61,405 nucleotides of DNA from an uncultured Mediterraneibacter sp. (GTDB lineage Bacteria; Bacillota; Clostridia; Lachnospirales; Lachnospiraceae), in contig CALWQP010000016.1 in NCBI GenBank assembly GCA_944383695.1, positions 1-61,405 on the forward strand, read 5' to 3'. A model generated the notes under the pieces. The model did not search any database. It was not told the origin of the DNA and worked only from the letters and a program-made list of their open reading frames with translations. Both the position numbers and the translations under genes were made by a program. Of this stretch, positions 41,217 to 49,357 are shown one piece after another. Within the stretch, counting starts at the first letter, position 1. Every line of letters begins with the position of its first letter.

Positions 41217-41969
41217 ATGAAACTGATATCTTGGAATGTAAATGGAATCCGGGCATGCGTGCAGAAAGGATTTCTTGATTTTTTTAAAGAGGCGGATGCG
41301 GATATCTTCTGTATCCAGGAGACAAAAATGCAGGAAGGACAGCTCACGCTGGAGCTTCCGGGCTATCACCAGTACTGGAATTATGCCGTGAAAAAAGGAT
41401 ATTCCGGCACAGCGGTATTTACAAAGCAGGAGCCTCTCTCAGTGGCTTACGGTATCGGCATGGAAGAACACGACCAGGAGGGACGTGTCATTACCTGTGA
41501 ATTTGAAGATTTCTATTTTGTCACTGTATATACGCCGAACTCTCAGAACGAGCTGGCAAGGCTGGACTACCGGATGAAATGGGAGGATGATTTCAGGGCA
41601 TACTTAAAGAAACTGGAAGAGACAAAACCGGTCATCGTGACAGGGGACATGAATGTGGCCCATGAAGAGATCGACCTGAAGAACCCGAAGACAAACCGGA
41701 AAAACGCCGGATTTACAGATGAGGAGCGGCAGAAGTTTACAGAGCTTCTGGATGCGGGGTTCATCGACACGTTCCGGTATTTTTATCCTGACCAGGAGGG
41801 CATCTACTCCTGGTGGTCTTACCGGTTCAGCGCGCGCGCCAAGAACGCGGGGTGGCGCATTGACTATTTCTGCGTGTCGGAGTGCCTGAAGGACAGGCTT
41901 GCAGACGCAAAGATACTGACAGATATCATGGGTTCTGACCACTGCCCGTTGGAACTGGACCTGAAATAG
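41217..41969 (+). CDS. xth: Exodeoxyribonuclease III
   Basis: This 250-residue AP endonuclease/exonuclease has the family motifs [46 protein letters not shown] and IDYFCVS...DHCPLELDL. It repairs abasic sites. ATG 41217 follows AAGGAGG. Confidence 0.94.
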   Translation: MKLISWNVNGIRACVQKGFLDFFKEADADIFCIQETKMQEGQLTLELPGYHQYWNYAVKKGYSGTAVFTKQEPLSVAYGIGMEEHDQEGRVITCEFEDFYFVTVYTPNSQNELARLDYRMKWEDDFRAYLKKLEETKPVIVTGDMNVAHEEIDLKNPKTNRKNAGFTDEERQKFTELLDAGFIDTFRYFYPDQEGIYSWWSYRFSARAKNAGWRIDYFCVSECLKDRLADAKILTDIMGSDHCPLELDLK

Positions 41970-42001
41970 AGATTCAGACAATGCAAGGAGGATGATCTGA
42001 A

Positions 42002-43117
42002 ATGACAAAGATCGATATTATCTCCGGTTTCCTTGGAGCCGGAAAAACAACGCTGATAAAAAAACTGCTCTCAGAGGCATTTGCAGGGGAGCAGGTCGTA
42101 CTGATAGAGAATGAATTCGGGGAGATCGGGATTGACGGAGGATTCCTGAAAGAAGCCGGGATCGAGATCCGGGAGATGAATTCTGGCTGTATCTGCTGCT
42201 CTCTTGTGGGAGATTTCGGAAAATCATTAAAAGAAGTGGTGGACACTTATCATCCGGACCGCATTCTCATCGAGCCGTCGGGAGTGGGCAAGCTTTCGGA
42301 CGTGATCAAAGCGGTACAGGATGTGCAGGGAGAGATCGATGCTCAGCTCAACAGCTTTTCTACTGTTGTGGATGTGACAAAGTGCAGGATTTACCGGAAG
42401 AACTTCGGGGAATTTTTCAGCAACCAGATCGAGTATGCGGGCGCAGTGATCTTAAGCCGTACGGACAAGGCAAAGCCGGAGAAAGTGGAGGAGAGTGTGG
42501 CTCTTCTGCGTGAACTCAATGCAAAAGCGCCGTTTATCACCACGCCGATCGCCCAGCTTCCGGGAAAGAAAATACTGGAAACGATGGAATCCAGTATGTC
42601 CCTTGAAGAAGAACTGCTCTCTGAGGTCATCTGCCCGGAGTGCGGACATCATCACGGACACGGCGGATGCTGCGGCAGCGGCCATGAGCATGACCATCAT
42701 CACGAACACGGCGGATGCTGTGGACACGGCCATGAACATGACCATCACGACCACGAGCATCACCACCATCACGGACACGGCGGATGCTGTGGTCACGGCC
42801 ATGAACATCACGATCATGACCACGAAGGTCATCATGCAGACGAAGTGTTTACAAGCTGGGGGCGTGAGACAATCCGCACTTACACAAAAGAGCAGATTGC
42901 CGATATCCTGAAGACGCTGGAAGAGGACAGCGCTTACGGCAATGTGCTCCGGGCGAAAGGAATGGTCGCCGGAGCGGACGGCGAATGGATTTATTTTGAC
43001 ATGGTTCCGGAAGAGCATGAAGTGCGTGCCGGGGCGCCGGAATATACAGGGCGCATCTGCGTGATCGGCGCAGAGCTGAACGAAGAGAAGCTGGCAGGGC
43101 TTTTTGGGCTGGCATGA
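42002..43117 (+). CDS. CobW/ZNG-type metallochaperone GTPase with His/Cys-rich region
   Basis: This 371-residue G3E-family GTPase has the P-loop GFLGAGKTTL (~9-18), the metal motif CICC (63-66), ENEFGEIGIDG, SRTDKA and a C-terminal CobW domain (~285-371). Residues ~211-279 form a metal-binding insert with about 30 His and 8 Cys, including three GGCCG-type repeats followed by HEHDHH-like runs. Family members deliver Zn or other metals to target proteins. The next gene encodes a second, divergent GTPase, joined by a 4-base ATGA overlap if its upstream start is used. Confidence 0.88.
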   Translation: MTKIDIISGFLGAGKTTLIKKLLSEAFAGEQVVLIENEFGEIGIDGGFLKEAGIEIREMNSGCICCSLVGDFGKSLKEVVDTYHPDRILIEPSGVGKLSDVIKAVQDVQGEIDAQLNSFSTVVDVTKCRIYRKNFGEFFSNQIEYAGAVILSRTDKAKPEKVEESVALLRELNAKAPFITTPIAQLPGKKILETMESSMSLEEELLSEVICPECGHHHGHGGCCGSGHEHDHHHEHGGCCGHGHEHDHHDHEHHHHHGHGGCCGHGHEHHDHDHEGHHADEVFTSWGRETIRTYTKEQIADILKTLEEDSAYGNVLRAKGMVAGADGEWIYFDMVPEEHEVRAGAPEYTGRICVIGAELNEEKLAGLFGLA

Positions 43118-43134
43118 GTCGGGAGAGAACGGAT

Positions 43135-44082
43135 ATGAATGAAACAAATGTAATGGTCTATCTTATGACCGGGTTTCTGGACAGCGGCAAGACCCAGTTT
43201 CTTACTTTTACATTAAAGCAGGACTATTTTCAGATTGATGGGAAGACGCTTCTTATTCTCTGTGAAGAGGGAGAAGAGGAGTACGATCCCATGGAAATGC
43301 TCAAATATGGCGTAGTCATAGAGCGCGTGGAAGACCAGGAAGAGCTGACCGAAGAGTGGCTGGAAGAAATGAACAAAAAGCATGAGCCGGAGCGTGTCGT
43401 CGTGGAGTACAACGGCATGTGGAAGGTCAGTGATTTTGAGAATCTGAAGCTCCCGCGGGGATGGGAGATCGAGCAGAAGCTTACCACGGTGGACGCCAGC
43501 ACGTTCCAGATGTATCTGACCAATCTGAAACCGCTTTTCGTGGAAATGGTCAGAAACGCGGAGCTCGTACTGTTCAACCGCTGCGAAGATATCAAGCCCC
43601 TTGCGGGCTACCGCAGGAGCGTAAAAGTAGTAAGCCCCCGGGCGGAAGTGATCTTCGAGGATGAAAACGGCGAGGTGGAAAATATTTTCGAGGATGATGT
43701 GCCTTATGACCTGAAAGCGCCGGTAGTTGAAATCGCAAAAGAGGATTACGGTATCTGGTATGTGGATATGATGGAGCATCCGGACCGATATAAAGGTAAA
43801 GTTGTGGAGTTTACTGCAAAGGTTGTTAAGCCCAGGGCATTTCCGTCCAAGGTCTTCCTTCCGGGACGGATGGCAATGACCTGCTGTGCGGATGACACCA
43901 CATTTCTGGGTTATGTGTGTAAAAGTCCTTATGCCCCAAAGCTCAAACCGGGAGACTGGATAAAAATCAGAGCAAAGGTCGGGTTTGCAAAGGTATCTGT
44001 ATACCGGGGCGAAGGCCCGGTTCTGGAGGCAGAACACATAGAGCTGGCAGACCCCATTGAAGAACTGGTGTATTTCAATTAA
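43135..44082 (+). CDS. Divergent CobW-type GTPase fused to a YcgQ/TIGR03943-like domain
   Basis: This 315-residue protein starts with a P-loop (GFLDSGKTQF) and a degenerate G3E GTPase domain lacking the CxCC motif. From ~220 it resembles the C-terminal soluble domain of YcgQ/TIGR03943 proteins: KGKVVEFTAKVVKPR, then FLPGRMAMTCCADDTTFLGYVC with a Cys pair. YcgQ partners YcgR, a permease linked to zinc-responsive loci. The role may be metal handling at the membrane. ATG 43135 has GGGAGAG; ATG 43114 overlaps the previous stop. Confidence 0.7.
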   Translation: MNETNVMVYLMTGFLDSGKTQFLTFTLKQDYFQIDGKTLLILCEEGEEEYDPMEMLKYGVVIERVEDQEELTEEWLEEMNKKHEPERVVVEYNGMWKVSDFENLKLPRGWEIEQKLTTVDASTFQMYLTNLKPLFVEMVRNAELVLFNRCEDIKPLAGYRRSVKVVSPRAEVIFEDENGEVENIFEDDVPYDLKAPVVEIAKEDYGIWYVDMMEHPDRYKGKVVEFTAKVVKPRAFPSKVFLPGRMAMTCCADDTTFLGYVCKSPYAPKLKPGDWIKIRAKVGFAKVSVYRGEGPVLEAEHIELADPIEELVYFN

Positions 44083-44088
44083 AGAAAC

Positions 44089-44118
44089 GCCTGCCGTGCG
44101 GAAGACAGCACGGCAGGC
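44089..44118 (+). terminator. Hairpin after the GTPase pair
   Basis: GCCTGCCGTGC (44089-44099) pairs perfectly with GCACGGCAGGC (44108-44118), followed only by TGTATTAT. A partial terminator or processing hairpin 24 bases before the fructokinase gene. Confidence 0.6.
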
Positions 44119-44141
44119 TGTATTATAGGAGGTATTTGTAG

Positions 44142-45101
44142 ATGGACAGGAAATATGATGTGATCGCTATGGGTGAACTGCTGATCGATTTTACGATGAA
44201 TGGTCATAGCGGGCAGGGAAACAATCTCTTCGAGGCATGTCCCGGCGGAGCTCCCTGCAATGTACTGGCTCTCCTGAATAAAATGGGGAAAAAGACGGCA
44301 TTTGTCGGAAAGGTGGGCAGGGACCAGTTCGGCACTCTTCTTAAAGATACGATAACGGAGGCGGGAATCGATGCATCCCGGCTCGTTGTGGATGAAAATG
44401 TGAATACAACGCTTGCGTTTGTACATACTTTTTCGGATGGGGACAGGGAATTTTCTTTTTACCGCAATCCGGGAGCAGATATGATGCTCTGTGAAGACGA
44501 GGTGGATGCCGGGTTCATCGGGCAGGCGGCTATTTTTCACTTCGGTACGCTCTCCATGACCCATGATGGGGTGAGAGCTGCCACAAAGAAAGCGGTCAAA
44601 GCGGCAAAGGAAGGGGGATGCCTGATTTCCTTTGACCCCAATCTCAGACCGCCTCTGTGGAGTTCCCTTGACCTTGCAAAGGAGCAGATGGAATATGGGT
44701 TCAGTGTGTGCGACATCCTGAAGATTTCTGACAATGAGATACAGTTCTTTTCCGGGAAGGATGACTACGATGAGGGCATCGCATACCTCCAGGAGAAATA
44801 TCATATCCCGCTTATCCTTCTTACGATGGGGAAACATGGAAGCCGTGCATACTATAAGGGGATGCGTGTGGAATGCGCGGGATTTTCAGTAGAGACGATA
44901 GAGACTACAGGCGCGGGAGATACCTTTGGAGGCAGTTCCCTTAATTATATTTTGGAGCATGATTTTAACAGGCTTACAGAGGAGCAGCTCAAAGAGATGC
45001 TCACATTCGCCAATGCCTCGGCAGCCATCGTGACCACGAGAAAAGGCGCGATCAAGGCAATGCCTACACGGGAAGAGGTGAACCGGCTCATAGAGCAGTG
45101 A
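44142..45101 (+). CDS. scrK: Fructokinase (PfkB family)
   Basis: This 319-residue PfkB sugar kinase has GGAPCNVLALLNKMGKKTAFVGKVG near the N-terminus and the catalytic ETTGAGDTFGGS motif at ~251-262. Together with the neighbouring alpha-galactosidase and sucrose-active GH13 genes it fits a fructokinase that phosphorylates fructose released from sucrose. Ribokinase-like specificity for another sugar cannot be ruled out. It converges on the AraC gene; a large hairpin lies between. Confidence 0.85.
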   Translation: MDRKYDVIAMGELLIDFTMNGHSGQGNNLFEACPGGAPCNVLALLNKMGKKTAFVGKVGRDQFGTLLKDTITEAGIDASRLVVDENVNTTLAFVHTFSDGDREFSFYRNPGADMMLCEDEVDAGFIGQAAIFHFGTLSMTHDGVRAATKKAVKAAKEGGCLISFDPNLRPPLWSSLDLAKEQMEYGFSVCDILKISDNEIQFFSGKDDYDEGIAYLQEKYHIPLILLTMGKHGSRAYYKGMRVECAGFSVETIETTGAGDTFGGSSLNYILEHDFNRLTEEQLKEMLTFANASAAIVTTRKGAIKAMPTREEVNRLIEQ

Positions 45102-45138
45102 AAAATCAATCTTTTCTGCCGGAGGCTTACTTTAGTCA

Positions 45139-45183
45139 AGCGGGAGAAGATGGAGCCCCACTGGGCGAACATCTCCTCCCGCT
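45139..45183. terminator. Long hairpin between convergent scrK and AraC genes
   Basis: AGCGGGAG (45139-45146) pairs with CTCCCGCT (45176-45183), with inner GATG/CATC and GCCC/GGGC. It has no clear T-run, but lies between two convergent genes and probably stops both transcripts. Confidence 0.6.
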
Positions 45184-45184
45184 G

Positions 45185-46036
45185 TTACAAAGCCATCCGG
45201 TTCTGATTCCTCCACTCCCTGGGAGAGGAGCCATATACATTTTTGAATGCACGCGAAAAATGAAGCTGATTTGGATATCCGACTGCGTTTCCGATATCTC
45301 CGATGGAGAGCTGGGTCAGTTTTAAGAGTTCGGCGGCTTTTACCATACGGTAGCTCAAAAGAAACTCCTGAGGAGATTTCCCCACGGCTTCTTTAAAGAT
45401 ACGGCCGAAATAAGTTCGGTTCAATCCACAGAATTCAGCAATTCCTTCTACGGATATATCATTTTGAAAATTTTGTTCGATATAATTCAACGCTTCCTTA
45501 ATATAAAAATCCCGGACCTTGCCGGTGGCTGACAGCTTCATAGAGGCAGCGGACCGGGACAGATAGTCTATGAAAAGATAAAGATGTCCGATCAAATGAA
45601 AGGGAGATTCATTGCTGTGTTCCGCCATATAGAGCATTTCATCTTTCATAAGTTCTCTGAGTTCTTTTGAAGAAGCGTGATACACCGGATGATCGGGAGT
45701 GAGTCCGGCAAGTTCGACGATTTCTTTCGCGCGCAGCCCATCAAATTCAATCCATGCATATTCCCACGGCAGATGAGGATCAGCGATGTAAGTGTTGATC
45801 TGGCGGGGGAAAATCATGAATCCCTGACCGCTTCTGATCTGATATTCGTGTGTCTGGCCTTTTGAATCGTCAGCCATCAGCAGTCCTGTTCCTGAGAGGA
45901 CATAGTGGAACAGATAGTGGTTTCTTGCTGCAGGGCCAAAAGAGTGTGCCGGCGCACACTGTTCTTTGCCAAACTGGTATAATCCGAGGTCGACAAAATT
46001 TGCATTTGGAAATACGGAAAACAATAAATCACTCAT
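45185..46036 (-). CDS. AraC-family regulator of the alpha-galactoside genes
   Basis: This 283-residue regulator has an N-terminal cupin sugar-sensing domain (~1-165) and two AraC helix-turn-helix motifs in the last 100 residues (ISVEGIAEFCGLNRTYFGRIFK and IGDIGNAVGYPNQLHFSRAFK). It matches RafR/MsmR-type activators and is divergent to the ABC importer operon, which has a weak -35 element as expected for an activated promoter. ATG 46036 follows a GGGGTG site; ATG 46042 is an alternative. Confidence 0.87.
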   Translation of the reverse strand: MSDLLFSVFPNANFVDLGLYQFGKEQCAPAHSFGPAARNHYLFHYVLSGTGLLMADDSKGQTHEYQIRSGQGFMIFPRQINTYIADPHLPWEYAWIEFDGLRAKEIVELAGLTPDHPVYHASSKELRELMKDEMLYMAEHSNESPFHLIGHLYLFIDYLSRSAASMKLSATGKVRDFYIKEALNYIEQNFQNDISVEGIAEFCGLNRTYFGRIFKEAVGKSPQEFLLSYRMVKAAELLKLTQLSIGDIGNAVGYPNQLHFSRAFKNVYGSSPREWRNQNRMAL

Positions 46037-46164
46037 GATCATCACCCCATACTGATTCTGGTTTAATACAGTCATTATAACTCGAAATATACCAAAATGC
46101 GACCACACTTTATCTAATCGGCTTATAAGTTGAATATTGGTATAAAACAAAAAATATAAGGATA

Positions 46165-46193
46165 TTTTTAGATGCATTTTGGGATGTTATAAT
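46165..46193 (+). promoter_or_regulatory. Promoter of the sugar importer operon
   Basis: TATAAT at 46188-46193 is perfect; the -35 region TTTTTA (46165-46170) at 17 bases is poor. This suggests dependence on the divergent AraC activator. The AT-rich upstream region (46060-46160) is the probable activator site, although no clear direct repeat was found. Confidence 0.6.
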
Positions 46194-46237
46194 GGCTTCA
46201 CAAGGCAAAAGTCTGAAAGGAAGGAGCTGGAGTGATT

Positions 46238-47521
46238 ATGAAAAGGAAAAATGCGATCAGCATGGCTCTGGCAGTGACCATACTGACAGCAGCCACCCTT
46301 CCGGGATGCGGTGCGGAAGAAAACTCAGGGAAAACGGAGATTGAAATCCTCCAGTACAAACCAGAGGCAGCATCGTATTTCGATAAGGTGGAGGAGGAAT
46401 TTAATGCGTCTCATGATGACATTCATCTGACCATCAGTTCTCCCAATGACGCGAGTACGATCATGAGGACGAGGTTCGTAAGGAACGATTATCCTGACAT
46501 TATCGGCATAGGAGGGGATATCAATTATTCCTATTATGTCGATGCGGATATTCTTGCTGATGTTTCCGATTATCCGGGGCTGGCTGACATCAAGGATTCT
46601 TATGTGGACATTTTGGAAGCGCTGGAGATCACACCCAAAGAAGGTACATATGGAGTGCCCTATGCGGCAAATGCGGCGGGTATCCTGTACAACAAAGATA
46701 TGTTTGAAGAGCATGGATGGGAAATCCCGGAAACATGGGGCGAGCTGATCGATCTCTGTGAGGAAATCCAGTCAGAGGGCATCCTGCCGTTCTATTTCGG
46801 ATTCCGCGATACATGGACCTGCCTGGCACCGTGGAACTCCCTGGCGGTAGCTCTTGCCCCTGCTGATACATGTAAGCAGGTGAACGCAGGCGAAACCACG
46901 TTCACAGACGAGTACCGGGAGACAGCGGAGAAATGTCTGGAACTGGTAAGCTACGGACCGGAGGATCCTTTCGCATACGGTTACAATGACGCGTGTACCG
47001 CATTTGCCAATGGCGAGTCTGCAATGTATCCCATCGGGAGCTATGCAGTGCCTCAGATTCTCTCGGTAAATCCGGAGATGAACATTGATTCCTTCGTGAC
47101 TCCAGGAAATGACGATGTGTCGAAGAATACTCTGAACTCAGGCGTTGACCTGATGTTTGCGGTGACTGAGGCGTGTGAGAATAAGGATGCGGCTTACGAG
47201 GTGCTGGATTTCCTGCTGGAATATGAGAATGTCCAGGCTTATATCGATGCGCAGAACGCGGTTCCGTGCAAAGAGGGGAGCTTTGAGCTTGCGCCTATGC
47301 TGGACGGTATGACACCCTTTATCGAGTCCGGAAACATGACAGACTATCAGGACCACTACTATCCGTCTGAAATGGCAGTGGACGCGCAGATCCAGACCTT
47401 TCTGATCAATAAGGATGTAGATGAATTCCTTGCCAGATTTGACAAAGACTGGCAGAGGTATAACAGGGATATCATCCGTGAGGTCCAGGAATATAACGAA
47501 GAACACGGAACTGACAAGTAG
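46238..47521 (+). CDS. Sugar ABC transporter substrate-binding lipoprotein
   Basis: This 427-residue lipoprotein has a signal with lipobox LPGC (~20-23) and a family 1 sugar-binding fold (KTEIEILQYKPEAASYFDKVEEEF, YPDIIGIGG, GVPYAANAAGILYNKDMFEEHGW). With the two permeases it forms a CUT1-type importer, probably for raffinose, melibiose or related alpha-galactosides (RafE/MsmE-like). The ATPase (MsmK type) is not in the window and is often shared. ATG 46238 follows GGAAGGAGC. Confidence 0.85.
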   Translation: MKRKNAISMALAVTILTAATLPGCGAEENSGKTEIEILQYKPEAASYFDKVEEEFNASHDDIHLTISSPNDASTIMRTRFVRNDYPDIIGIGGDINYSYYVDADILADVSDYPGLADIKDSYVDILEALEITPKEGTYGVPYAANAAGILYNKDMFEEHGWEIPETWGELIDLCEEIQSEGILPFYFGFRDTWTCLAPWNSLAVALAPADTCKQVNAGETTFTDEYRETAEKCLELVSYGPEDPFAYGYNDACTAFANGESAMYPIGSYAVPQILSVNPEMNIDSFVTPGNDDVSKNTLNSGVDLMFAVTEACENKDAAYEVLDFLLEYENVQAYIDAQNAVPCKEGSFELAPMLDGMTPFIESGNMTDYQDHYYPSEMAVDAQIQTFLINKDVDEFLARFDKDWQRYNRDIIREVQEYNEEHGTDK

Positions 47522-47539
47522 GAAAGGAGTGGTCGGATC

Positions 47540-48412
47540 ATGAAACGAGCAAATGACAGCAGGCGGACCTATATGCTGATCACCATACCGATTCTGGCAC
47601 TGTTTGTCTGCTTTAATACGATACCGCTGATCCGCGGTGTGATATATAGTTTTACGAATTTTAAAGGCTTTGGCACTTATGACTTTGTGGGATTCCGCAA
47701 TTATATAGATCTGTTCACAGATCCAAGGATCGGCGGCTCTTACTGGTTCACCATCAAGCTCGCTGTAGTGGCAACTATTGTGACGAATGTGATCAGCCTT
47801 CTCCTCGCCCTCGGACTGAACAGCAGGATTAAAGGAAAGACGTTCCTGCGCGCGGCATATTTCATACCGAACGTGCTCGGGGCGCTGGTAGTGGGCTATA
47901 TCTTCCAGTATTTCTTTACATACATCCTTCCGGGGCTGGGCAGACTGCTCAGCAGCGATGCGCTCAGTTCCAGCATGCTCTCGAATCGAAGCACAGCGTG
48001 GATTGCCATTATGATCGTATGTGCATGGCAGTCGATCGCCATGAACACGATCATCTATATCTCCGGTCTCCAGACTGTGCCGGAGGATGTGTACGAGGCG
48101 GGAGATCTTGACGGCGCTACCGGATGGAAGAAATTCAGACACCTGACATTCCCTCTGATCATTCCGTTTTTTACCATCAATATGGTCCTTTGTGTGAAAA
48201 ATTTCCTTATGGTATTCGACCAGATCATGGCAATGACAAAGGGCGGGCCGGAGCAAAGTACGGAATCCATTTCCTATCTGATCTACAATAATGGACTGTC
48301 AGGAGGAAGCTTCGGCTATCAGAGTGCCAACGCGGTTGTCTTTTTCATTGTGATCGTGGTGATTTCCGTGGCACAGATGTCAATATCAAGTAAGAAGGAG
48401 GAACAGTTATAA
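47540..48412 (+). CDS. Sugar ABC transporter permease 1
   Basis: This 290-residue MalF/MsmF-like permease has six membrane segments and the ATPase-docking EAA motif EAGDLDGATGWKKFRHLTFPLI (~188-209). It works with the binding protein before it. The stop TAA is shared with the ATG of the next gene (TAATG overlap). Confidence 0.88.
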   Translation: MKRANDSRRTYMLITIPILALFVCFNTIPLIRGVIYSFTNFKGFGTYDFVGFRNYIDLFTDPRIGGSYWFTIKLAVVATIVTNVISLLLALGLNSRIKGKTFLRAAYFIPNVLGALVVGYIFQYFFTYILPGLGRLLSSDALSSSMLSNRSTAWIAIMIVCAWQSIAMNTIIYISGLQTVPEDVYEAGDLDGATGWKKFRHLTFPLIIPFFTINMVLCVKNFLMVFDQIMAMTKGGPEQSTESISYLIYNNGLSGGSFGYQSANAVVFFIVIVVISVAQMSISSKKEEQL

Positions 48413-49254
48413 TGTATGAAAAGATGAAAGCAAGAGTAAACTGGCCTGTTACGATCCTTCTGTTTATCGGACTGCTTACAGTAGCATTCCCGCTTTATAT
48501 GACCATCGTGATCGCGTTCAAGCAGCCTTCTGAGATGACGAACAGCATTTCCGGGATCTTGTCCCTGCCGGAATCCTGGAGCTTCAGCAACTTCGCGCAG
48601 GCAATGGAACTGACGGATTTCTGGCGTTCCCTGGGAAACAGTCTGCTGGTGACGGTCACGACTGTCGTACTGTGTATAGTGCTTCATTCTCTGATGGGAT
48701 ATGCGATAGGGAGAAATAAGGCGCACAGCAAAGTGTACAATGGAATCTATCTTTTTATCGTAAGCGGTATGTTCGTTCCGTTTGCCATCCTGATGATGCC
48801 TCTTGCGAAACAGACTGCGGAGATGCATCTTGACAATTGGGCTGGTGTTATCCTGTTGTACGTGGTGTTCTATATGCCCATGAACCTCCTGCTGTACACA
48901 GGGTATCTGGTCAATATCCCCATTGCGCTGGAAGAAGCGGCGAGAGTGGATGGGGCAAGCACATGGCGCACCTTCTGGAGCATCATCTTTCCCATAATGA
49001 AGCCCATGCATGCGACAGTTGCAGTTATTACAGCTCTTGCGGTGTGGAATGATGTCATGACGCCACTGATCATCATGTCAGGCAAGGGTCAGAACACGCT
49101 GCCCCTGGCGCAGCTGACATTTCAGACGCAGTTCGGAACAAACTATAACCTGGCATTTGCATCCTATCTGCTGGCATTGATCCCCATCATCATCTTTTAT
49201 GTGATCTGCCAGAAACAGATCATCAATGGGGTTGTAAACGGCGCTGTTAAGTAA
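48412..49254 (+). CDS. Sugar ABC transporter permease 2
   Basis: This 280-residue MalG/MsmG-like permease has six membrane segments and the EAA motif EEAARVDGASTWRTFWSIIFP. It is translationally coupled to permease 1. Two hairpins separate it from the alpha-galactosidase gene. Confidence 0.88.
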   Translation: MYEKMKARVNWPVTILLFIGLLTVAFPLYMTIVIAFKQPSEMTNSISGILSLPESWSFSNFAQAMELTDFWRSLGNSLLVTVTTVVLCIVLHSLMGYAIGRNKAHSKVYNGIYLFIVSGMFVPFAILMMPLAKQTAEMHLDNWAGVILLYVVFYMPMNLLLYTGYLVNIPIALEEAARVDGASTWRTFWSIIFPIMKPMHATVAVITALAVWNDVMTPLIIMSGKGQNTLPLAQLTFQTQFGTNYNLAFASYLLALIPIIIFYVICQKQIINGVVNGAVK

Positions 49255-49259
49255 GTGAA

Positions 49260-49320
49260 GCAGGAGGCATATCCTGCAAAGGCGGGGAGTGTGTGCGGCG
49301 AAGTACATATACCCGCCTTT
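49260..49320 (+). other. Two hairpins between permease 2 and the alpha-galactosidase gene
   Basis: GCAGGA-GGCATA-TCCTGC (49260-49277) is followed by AAAGGCGGG (49278-49286) pairing with CCCGCCTTT (49312-49320). The T-run after the second is short. They may partly terminate or protect the importer mRNA, giving less enzyme than transporter. Confidence 0.6.
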
Positions 49321-49357
49321 TACATCAGAATAATAAAAGATCAGGAGAAACTTAGAT

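Noticed and set aside
42632..42840. CRISPR-like array
   Set aside because: The repeats here are coding repeats of a His/Cys-rich protein in frame, with no uniform spacers.
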